Shown piece by piece: positions 55,532 through 64,000 of a DNA stretch of 64,000 bases. Source of the stretch: Stenogyne calaminthoides (Eukaryota; Streptophyta; Magnoliopsida; Lamiales; Lamiaceae); the NCBI GenBank assembly GCA_037126765.1, contig JBBCBC010000016.1, forward strand, positions 11,768,728-11,832,727, in the 5' to 3' direction. The position numbers and the translations under genes are program-made. Below the pieces are notes generated by a model. The model had not been told where the DNA came from and ran no database searches. It saw only the letters and a list, made by a program, of their open reading frames with translations. Position 1 is the stretch's first letter, and each line of letters starts with the position of its first letter.

Positions 55532-57368
55532 TGTTGGGGAATAAGTTGCACAGATCTATTCGGGGTGAATATTTAAATACAAATTTAATTCTTATAATTA
55601 TTACTAGCATGAATTAATCCTATATTAATTCAAATAATAATCCAACAACAAATCATGCATATAATTAATTCACGTAAATCCTACGCATGCGGAATTCTAC
55701 GAGCTTACGTGAACGTACCTCTTGGGACGGCAATGGTCTGGCTGATTAGACTAACCAAAAGAACTTCTCAAGTATTCCCTTAATCCTTGTTCGACTATCC
55801 GGTGGTAGGACACTTGTGAAAAATTAACAAAAGGAAAATAAATTATGTTGCACCACCTTTGTGGATTTACTAATTTTTCCAGCACATGGAATTGTACTTT
55901 GGAATGAAAGAGTCATCCCCTATTTATAGAGCATAGGTGGTCGAAATTTTGGGTAGAAAATAATGTGGGAAAATATTTTCTTGATCTCCAAGAAATCTTA
56001 AATATATCTCCTATATTCTTTTTCCCATAATTATAATATTCCACAAAATCCCACCTACTCTTTGTTATGGGATATTTTTGAAAATAATAGGCAAGATTCC
56101 AAGATTTGGATCTTCTTGAATTTATGAGATATTCTTGTATTTCAAGAAATACATATCTTCCATAATATATTTTCAAGAAAATCAAGAAAATCTTTCTTGC
56201 CCTTTATATTTCAAAAATTTCGAAATTATCTCCATGAATAACCAAGTGGGAGATTTCTTGAATTTAATGAGATAATCTTGTATTCCAAGAATACATATCT
56301 TCATTCCATAACAAAATTCAAAGAAAATCTTTCTCCCCTTTTATTCATAAATTTCAAAAATATTGAGGAAAAATAAGCAACAATATTTATTTTATTTTAA
56401 ACACTTTTTTCAGTTATTGGACTATATGTTGGGCTACTCAGGGGGCCTTTAGGAGAATTAAGATTGGACCTTCCAATGGATCTTGAATCATCAATATTGA
56501 GCCACAATATTATCCAAGCCCATAAATATTAATTAATCCCACTACATAATTAATATTGTATTATCCATCTTAACCCATATTACAGTCAATATGGCTCCCG
56601 GTTATTATTTCCCGTGTTTAAGATTATCTAGCCCATTAATTAATTCAAGCCACTGAAATAGCTTTCCATTAATTAATATCTTTTGTCATTGGTCAAGGAA
56701 CGGTTCAACATTATTATCCATACTGGAAACTAATTTCACTTGCAAGATTTGGTATGATAAAGCTTATGAACCTCCCAAGGGGGCAAATCGAACAAGCGTA
56801 CTTGCACACGATTCTCCGTATTAAATCTTAGCAATCGCATGTGACCAATAATATTGCCCAAGATAAAAAGTATTGAATCTCGTTGATTCTCTACCCATGA
56901 TAAGTCAAAGCAATAGTTACCAATCACACGTGATCCTATTTAAGGAACGAAGATTAAGAAATAACGAACCACTGAGGTCTAATTCTTCCTTGTTCAGTTC
57001 TGAAGAATTTGTCCTCCTGTAGGTCCTATTCAGTGCATCAGTCATGCACTAGTGTAATCTCTTGGTCAAGACAAGTCAATCCGAGCCTTACACTTTAACC
57101 TTTCACGATGGATTGTTCATTTCCATCTAGGTCGTGAATGGTGTACTTTTAGTTACAAGGGACTGTTAATTTAATCTTCTGTGATCTGGTATCACTAAAT
57201 TAACTACAATGTAACACGTACTATTTATTGAACAGTTATGCAGTAAATATATGTAACATTCAATGATATTTAAAGCATCAGTGATAAACAATTTATTTCA
57301 GTAAATAAGTCTGAAATTCAGTTTTGATTATACAAAGTAAAAGCATACTTTCTAGTATAATCCCAACA
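55532..57368 (-). mobile_element. Solo LTR of Copia-B (B2), inverted, in Gypsy-3 gag
   Basis: 1,837 bp from TGTTGGGGAATAAG to GTATAATCCCAACA, the reverse complement of the Copia-B LTR. TAGAC at 55527-55531 and 57369-57373 is a perfect target duplication. TATA box in complement at 55921. Confidence 0.93.
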
Positions 57369-58729
57369 TAGACATGTCCAGGTGTCATGCCTAGTGCCTC
57401 CATCAACTTTACCGGGATGTTTTCTTCGAAAGGCTTGAAGCTGTCGGGTGCCTTGTAGTGACCCCCGGTTTTCTTGGAGCTTTTCCTTGAGCCTGCGACC
57501 TCTTTATCATCGGAGAATCTAGACTCCAAAAGTTCTGATGCATGGATAAGGTCGCTAGCTCGCCTTCGGAAGTTGGTATAGTTGACCGGATATTCAGTGG
57601 TCATGCGTTGCCATAGTTTGGTTCACTTTTTTAGGCCGGAAACGGCCCCGAGTTCCTTGGCCTCATCTCCGATGGGGTCCCCTTCGAGGATGAGTTTGTC
57701 GATCCTTTCAATGTAGGATCAATCTAACTCTGTGTCCCCTTGTTGGGTATTCATTAGTCGCTGCCTGGTCGCAGGTCGGGGTGCCAAGGCCGTGAAATGG
57801 GTTATATACAATTTGGCGAGGTGTTCGAAAGTGTCCACCGAGAAAGTTGGCAGTGAGGTGAACCATTGATGAGCCTGGTTACTTAGGGTCAGAGAAAATA
57901 ACCGACATTTTGTGGCGTCGGACGCGCCCATGGAGGCCATGTAGGAGTTATACTTTGCTATGTGCCCTTGGGTCCGAGTTTCCACTGTAGTGATCCAGAG
58001 CTGCTATGTTGATTTTCCTTTGGGTAGGTGCCAGAGTAACCATAGTTCCGAGCGGGGAATCTGGGATGGTGAGGTTATGGTCTACCCCCGCCGCCCCATT
58101 CTGATTCTTCGCCCGTTTGAGAAGTCGCTGGACCATCCGGGCCAGTGCGTCGATCTTGACATCGCGATGATCCCTGGATGGGAAGGTCGCTCGTGGGTTG
58201 CCACGGTGGATTGCCGAGCCCCTCGGTAGTTCATCGTGATGCATGTTCAGAGCTAAATCGAGGTCTCGTTCCACCTGGTCGCAAGTTGGGGCTGAGACTG
58301 AGCCTCATCCTCGATGATCATCGGGGCTTTCTGGGCCCCCTGATTTCCAAGTCGATTGAACACGTTGTCCTATCCCGCCGGTTTTTCCATGAGCCGGCGG
58401 TTCCGAATGATGGCATGCTTCGCCGGGTCATATGCCAGTTGGCCCGTGGAACACCCTTTTCCGATAAGAACAGTCTTGCCCTTAGAGGCTCCGGCATCGT
58501 GTGCCGCCTTTTTGATCAGCGGTTGTTCTTCCTCATCATCGAAGGCGAGGCGCTTCTTGTTGAGGACAGCCATCATGGCCTTTGCGTCCTCCGGTGTTCG
58601 GACAAGGTTCCACCAATTGGGGGTGGTCTCCGGGATGGCGGGGTGAGATCAGTGCGAACTCAATGAGGCTTCGATTCCATCACGGGCATCTATTTTGTTT
58701 CTAGTGGTGTTACCTTGGTTGATCGCCAT
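57369..58729 (-). pseudogene. Gypsy-3 gag
   Basis: Starts MAINQGNTTRNKIDARDGIE (58729), as in Gypsy-1. Further blocks: EDAKAMMAVLNKKRLAFDDE, MALNMHHDELPRGSAIHRG-like text at 58250 (here DLALNMHHDELPRG), PLGTMVTLAPTQRKI, NQAHQWFTSLPTFSVDTFEH and EYPVNYTNFRRRASDLIHAS. A stop is found near 58650 and frames change near 58320, 57960 and 57715. The protein continues at 55531 behind solo LTR B2. Confidence 0.83.
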
Positions 58730-58799
58730 TGATAAAAAGATGGGTCTCCTGAGGATTTAAGAACAAATCGACAGAAAAGTTCCCACAGACGCCGCCAAA

Positions 58800-59366
58800 T
58801 GTTGTATACTAGAATTTGCGTCTAGGGCAACGAATATGTAATTAATCAAAGCTTTAGATAACGACGAACAATGATAAATAACACGTGAATTTGATTACCC
58901 AGTTCGTCTTTTGAAAAGACTACGTCTAAGGGCGTCCAAGCCAGGAATATATTATTATCTTTATGTGCCTAAAATTCTAAGATTGTTCTCCCTTTTATAA
59001 TGAATAGTACACGAGGTATATATAGACAAAGAACTAGGTTACAGATCTTCATGGGCTTGTTGAGGCTCCAGCCGCAGGGGCTAGGGTTTTCTTTGTCAAT
59101 TCGTGATTTCTGAGTCCGGATACACTTACCTTGCTTATGCCCCAAGATATCCTCACCATTAACTGCCCGTATCTTTCTCATGTTTATATCTTCGTCGACT
59201 TCGGGTTGAAGCCGCCTCCGATCTACAGACTTCTCAAAGTAACCCCGCGACTTTCATACTTCTCCAAGTCGCTTTGCGGCCTCCTCAGACCAAGTGAGGT
59301 CACTCCAAATGACAGATACATAATGGAGAGTCACCTCACCAGGTCGGATTATTTCATGCCACAACA
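58800..59366 (-). repeat. Gypsy-3 5' LTR
   Basis: 567 bp from TGTTGTATACTAG to ATGCCACAACA. It is related to the Gypsy-1 LTR in the middle ('acccagttcgtcttttgaa', 'gtatatatagacaaagaa'). It sits in the Copia-B3 LTR after the point matching 'gttacatatatttactgc'. The opposite junction is lost. Confidence 0.85.
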
Positions 59367-60970
59367 TATATATTTACTGCATATCTTTTCATTAAACAGT
59401 ATGTGTTACATTATAGTGAATGTGGTGATACCAGATCACAGAAGATCACATTAACAAATCCTTGTAACTAAGTGCAAATTTCACAACCTAGATGGAAATG
59501 AACAATCCATCGTGAAAGGCTCAGATTGACTTGTCTTGACCAAGAGATTACACTAGTGCATTATGATGTGCTGAATAGGACCTACGGGAGGATAAATTCT
59601 TCAGTACTGAACATGGAAGAATTAGACCTCAGTGGTTCGTTATTTTTTAATCTCCGTCCCTTAAATAGGATCGTGTGAAATTAATAACTATTGCTTTGAC
59701 TTATGTTATGTAGAGAGTCATTGTGACTCGATACTTTATATCTTGGACAATATTATTAGTTACACGGCGATTGCTAAGATTTAATACGGAGAATCGTGTG
59801 CAAGTACGTCTTGCGTGATTCATCCCCTTGGGAAGCTCAGAAGATTTATCATACCAAATCTTGCAAGTGGAATTAATTTCCGGTATGGATAATAATGTTG
59901 AGTCATTCTTAAACCAGGATAAAAAGATATTAATTAATATAAAGTTTTTTAGTGGATTGAATTAATTAATGGACTAATATAATCTTAAACACGGGAAATA
60001 ATAACCGAAAGCCATATTACAATAATATGGGTTAATATGGATAGTGTAATATTAATTATGTAGTGGGATTAATTAATATTTATGGGCTTGAATAATATTG
60101 TGGCTCAATATTGAATATTTAAAGTCCATTAGAAGGTCCAATCTTAATTCTCCTAAAGGCCCCTGTAGTAGCCCAAAGATAAAGTCCAATAACTGAAAAA
60201 GGTGCTTAAAATAAAAGAAATATTATTGCCTTATTTTTCCAATTTTTTCAAAAATTATGGGTAGGAAGAGAGAAAAGATTTTCTTGATTTTCTTAGAAAG
60301 ATTTTTATGGAATAAGTATTCTTGAGATACAAGTTTATCCCATAAATACAAGATAAGTCAAAGATTATTTTTCTTCCTTATTTTACCAAGATTTTCGAAA
60401 TTAATGGGGTGTGGGGAAAGAAAAGATATTTTGTGATTATTATGGAAATAGAATATACAAGATATATTCAAGATTGTATTTTGGGAAGATACAAAGAAAA
60501 TTCCTAACCGTAATATGACACAAAATTTTCGCCCCCCTCATCTCTATAAATAGGGGATGAATTTTTCATCCCCAACACAATTCCATGTGTTGAAAAAATT
60601 AGAAATCCACAAAGGTGGTGGCAAATATTTTTCTTTTTCCCTTTTCGTTAATTGTTCGCGAGCTTCCTACCACCGGATTGTTGAACAAGGACGTGGGAAT
60701 ACTAAAGAAGGACTTTGGGTGTGTTCGTTGAACCGTTGCTCATCCGTCTTCGTTTGTCTCCGTTTGATTCGCCAAAAGGTACGCCTTACGTAACTCCTAG
60801 AAATCCGCATGTGTAGGATTTACGTGGCTTTATTATATGCATGATATGTTGTTGCTATTTAATTATTATTTGAATTAATATAGTATTAATTCATGCTAGT
60901 AATAATTAAATAATTTAAATTTGTATTTAAATTGCACCTAGAATAGATCCGAGTACCCTATTTCTCAACA
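59367..60970 (+). repeat. Copia-B3 5' LTR, first part missing
   Basis: Starts at the block 'tatatatttactgcat' and ends TTTCTCAACA. It parallels the B1 3' LTR, including the TATA box (60545-60552). The first 110 bp or so lie beyond the Gypsy-3 insertion and are absent. Confidence 0.85.
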
Positions 60971-62418
60971 ACTTGTATTAGAGCCTCGGTTTCGGGCTCT
61001 GTGATTTAAGTTGTAATTTAAATTATTGTTCATTAAATTTTGAAAATTGGATAGTAGAATTGTTAGATCTTTTTTGCAGGTATTCAATTGTCATGGTAAT
61101 TTAATGTTTATTTATTTCATGCGTATGATTGTTTGGTTTTTAATTCGACTCGTTCAGATTCATTTTTTTTCTCGTGAGAAAATCCACGAGTAGATTAGTT
61201 TTAATTGATTCTCAATGTAATAGACTAGTCTATATCATAGGTTTATTTATTTTTCCGTTAAATAAATTGTAACCGGATCGAAGACGAAGACGAGAATTAA
61301 AGACAGGATCCAAAAGTCGGTGGGCGTCGTCGCCGCCTTTAAACATGCCAAGGGAGGCACGCGACGCGATCTGGATCGCCTTCGCTGTATGTATTTTATA
61401 GCAAGGGCTGACGCGACGCAGGATCGGGGCGAATGCCCCGCGGTGCGAGGTTGGAGGCGGAGCAGAGCCGGGGATGGGAAATTGCGTGTTCACCGGGCGA
61501 GCGGGGGGTACGCGCGTCGCCCGCCTAGTCCGCCGAGGTATGCCGAGTGAGGCCGAAGTTTTTAAGCGCGCCTAAAGACGCCAAGACGATGCCAACCAAT
61601 TCGCCGGGCGGATGCTAAAGTGCATCCCTACCATGAAATGACGGTCGGTGCGAGGCGTGAAATATTTTTTTTCGAGACAACTGAGTGGGAGGAATTGAAG
61701 ACGGACGATTTCTCAAATTCAAGACAAAAATCTAAACCGTGACAATTTGATATATGTGTCCAATGTGTTTATTTTTTATTGATGTTATGTTATTTTCTTA
61801 TGCTTGTATTTAATTTGTTTAAATATGTTTGCATGAGAATTTGTGATGCATGAAAAATCTCGTTTTTCAAAATTACTAAGTATGCTTAAATAATTAATTG
61901 ACAATTTTATTTCGGATAATAAAATTGGATTAATTTTTACCTCCATGATTTATTTATTTGTGAATTCTTTTGGAGAAATTCCCCTAAGGGACGGCCAAAA
62001 GAAAGTTTTTACATGAATAAATTCTCAAAAGGATGATTGTGAATTATTATTAGTGGCGACGATGATCCTCCCAAGAGGCTCGTTCAAAACGAAATAATAA
62101 TTTTGTATTTAATCATGGTTATTACTTAGGTATAAAATTGATATGCATATACTTCACCGAAGTCCCTGTCAATTTTATATTGGTCAAGTGGGAGCCAACT
62201 ATTTTTTTTTAAATTAAAGCTTTGTAATTGTTCTTGTTTAAAACCTGCTTAAATGTGTTTTAAATGATGACCCACCCACGTGGCTCATTTAAACTGTTTT
62301 AAGATGTTGGCTGATGCATGTTCATTTTTTTTTAGATTTTAATATGATTCATGTTATCGAATTATGTGATATTTTTTGTGTTATTAATACAAAATGTATG
62401 TTTATTTTCAGTATCATC
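60971..62418 (+). other. Untranslated leader of Copia-B3
   Basis: About 1.45 kb. 61300-61640 is GC-rich and differs strongly from the matching part in B1 (47451-47740). 61880-62410 is closely similar to 47880-48400. No gene is called; short frames in the GC-rich part have no motif. Confidence 0.65.
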
Positions 62419-62897
62419 ATGTCACAGGCTTTTAATCCACTGTTCAATATACTTAAAGACAGTTTGCTTACAGGAGAGAATTTTGTTGATTGGTATCGTA
62501 AACTTACTATTTTCCTAATCGCACAACATCATAATTGGGTTCTTACTGCACCTAAACCTGAAAAGCTAACTGACGAGTCTAGCAAATCGGATAAGAAGGA
62601 TTATGTTGACTGGGAGCGGTCCAACAAAATAGCAAAGTGTACCATCTTGGCTTCAATGTCAGATGTGTTGCAACACCAACACCAAAACGTTGAAACCGCT
62701 GCGGACATCATGAAAAATCTTAAAGAGATGTTTCAACATCAGAACCGAGTGGCTCGTCAAATCACCATGAAGGACATTCTCTCGATGAAATGGTGGAGGG
62801 AACTCCCGTAAGGGAGCACGTTCTCCAGATGATGGCTCACCTAAACAAACTCGAGGTACCTGGCGCTGAATATGATATCGAGACCCAAATCGACTTT
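62419..62897 (+). pseudogene. Copia-B3 gag fragment
   Basis: Starts MSQAFNPLFNILKDSLLTGE at the place homologous to the B1 start; an in-frame upstream ATG (62314) lies in leader sequence shared with B1 and is less likely. Continues VDWYRKLTIFLIAQ, ETAADIMKNLKEMFQHQNR. A frame change at about 62795 is followed by VREHVLQMMAHLNKLEVPG and IETQIDFV, then the element ends. Gag would form the particle. Only about 160 residues remain. Confidence 0.8.
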
Positions 62898-63661
62898 GTA
62901 GGTCCCGAACGGGTTTCATGAGGGTAGAAGTTTAGAGGGGAGGGGTGAATAGACTTCTAAAACTTTTGTGCAGATCAGGTGTGAATATGCTAGTAGCCTG
63001 ATCAGAGTGTGAGTGAACCAGTACCGACTGATATCCAACTTACTGACAGCTTGGAAGCAAATCAGTTCGGCGTCTATCAGCTCAACTGTTTGTTGTGAAA
63101 AATCAGTTTTACTCAAACCATATTCTGAGTAATCTGTTTTAGACCAGATGACAAAGGTGTCAACTTGATCAGATCAGTTGCTTGGTGCAAATCTGATCCA
63201 GACTCAGAACATGCATGGAATATAAAGCGGGTAGTGTGCTAAGAGTGTAAAGTAAATAAATCACACAAGATTTATAGTGGTTCGGACAACTCGTCCTACG
63301 TCCACTCTTCCCTATCAGCAGGGGCACACACTTAACCAATCTAGACTTAGTTTAATGTGTTAGTCCAACACAGTACAACAGATGTTTCAAGAGTTCTCAC
63401 TCAACAATCCCAGAAATCAGAAACTAGAAACCCTAGTCTGAAATCTTGCTTAACAAACTTAACTTAACTTTGTGGGTTTGGGTATAAGAATTGTATGTTT
63501 CAACTTAAATTCTATCATAGTATTTGGGCAGCCTAAAGCTAAAGGATAAGAATTCTATGCTAAGAACTATGGGATGAACACTTATAAAATATTCTTGATT
63601 TGTGTTTTTCGTGCGAAAATTGCGGATAGCTTGAGCTTGATGATAATTTCTATAACCTTAC
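62898..63661. repeat. Unclassified repeat-like sequence
   Basis: Begins abruptly after Copia-B3 gag. Blocks such as 'gaggggaggggtgaatagac' and 'tggttcggacaactcgtcctacgtccactctt' (62938 and 63279) look like text often found in plant dispersed repeats, but I cannot name the family. No coding frame. Confidence 0.35.
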
Positions 63662-64000
63662 TGTTGGGATATTTTGGTTTTGATTAATTATGCCAAAATA
63701 TTATCAACTTGTGTTATTTAAGATAATCTACAGAGAACAAATTGAGGGGGAACTCACGAAATCAGATGAAGATGATCGAGATCAAACGAGGCTGCAGACG
63801 AGGCTGATCAAGATCAGATGAGTTCCGAGTAAACTGATGAGCTAAACAAGAAGAAACATGCTGATTTTTGAAGAAGAAATGTTGATGATCTTGATCGATG
63901 CTTCTTGTCTGATCTTGATCTGATACCGAATGATCTTGATCTCTCTCGATCACGGTGATCTGATCTTGTCTAACATCTTTGAATAGATCTGCCGATCAAA
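63662..64000 (+). repeat. Possible LTR start, running off the window; GATC-rich
   Basis: TGTTGGGATATTTTGG at 63662 looks like the start of a Copia LTR. The partner would lie outside the window. From 63770 to the end GATC occurs about fifteen times, in units such as GATCTTGATC. The 63-codon minus-strand frame here is an artefact of that repeat. Confidence 0.35.

Larger units (their letters stand above)
54280..59366 (-). mobile_element. Gypsy-3, partial Tat-lineage element
   Basis: The 5' LTR (58800-59366), gag (57369-58729) and gag end/protease (54280-55531) read on the minus strand. RT, integrase, antisense gene and 3' LTR are missing: the sequence stops at the end of Copia-B1. Solo LTR B2 lies within gag. 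Confidence 0.85.
59367..62897 (+). mobile_element. Copia-B3, partial element
   Basis: 5'-truncated LTR (59367-60970), primer-binding site variant TTGTATTAGAGCC (60973), leader and the first part of gag. The element ends abruptly at about 62897, where unrelated sequence begins. Confidence 0.85.

Noticed and set aside
59367..59371. TATAT as target duplication of Gypsy-3
   Set aside because: The other end of Gypsy-3 is missing, so no duplication can be confirmed.

Overview
This is nuclear DNA from a flowering plant, most likely a eudicot. Only one ordinary host gene is recognisable, at the left end: a minus-strand, two-exon CFL1-like gene (930-1932). Almost everything else is transposable-element DNA in an AT-rich background. 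There are no bacterial-type operons, no CRISPR array, and no rRNA or tRNA gene that I can support.

1-2.4 kb holds the CFL1-like gene and its flanks. 2.4-20 kb is AT-rich sequence dense in small elements. These include a foldback MITE family (five copies), a second hairpin family (two copies), four Stowaway elements (three side by side), two members of one hAT MITE family with 8-bp target duplications, and two very small LTR elements (SMART/TRIM type). There is also a Helitron-like 3' end and a degenerate tandem array of units of about 380-390 bp. That array is interrupted first by a hAT MITE and then by a nearly full-length but dead L1 LINE (8432-12723). One CACTA terminus lies at 19477.

20.5-47.5 kb is a nested stack. 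A Copia element (A1, plus strand) has its 5' LTR split over 20475-41256. That LTR contains a Tat-type Gypsy element (Gypsy-1, minus strand, 20851-38480, target duplication GTATT) and an inverted solo LTR of the Copia-A family (39423-40969, duplication ATGAG). A second Tat Gypsy (Gypsy-2, 27333-35102, duplication GAGGT) sits inside the reverse transcriptase of Gypsy-1. Gypsy-1 carries, between integrase and 3' LTR, an extra gene on the opposite strand with its own TATA box and three GT-AG introns (21757-24276). Gypsy-2 has lost nearly all of that gene. The A1 internal region ends inside reverse transcriptase at an inverted, truncated A-family LTR (46096-47450).

47.5-62.9 kb holds Copia-B elements and a third Tat Gypsy. 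B1 has one 1,304-codon gag-pol frame (48414-52328) broken by only three stop codons, plus a 3' LTR but no 5' LTR. Gypsy-3 (minus, 54280-59366) is partial and contains an inverted solo B LTR (55532-57368, duplication TAGAC). B3 (59367-62897) has an LTR, a long leader and the start of gag. 62.9-64 kb is unclassified repeat-like DNA followed by a possible new LTR start and a stretch very rich in GATC.

The retrotransposon genes form the usual gag-protease-integrase/reverse transcriptase-RNase H sets. None of those seen here is intact, so any movement now would need help from relatives elsewhere. Target duplications give a relative order of A1, then Gypsy-1, then Gypsy-2. All domain calls come from reading motifs in the translations; no database search was run.
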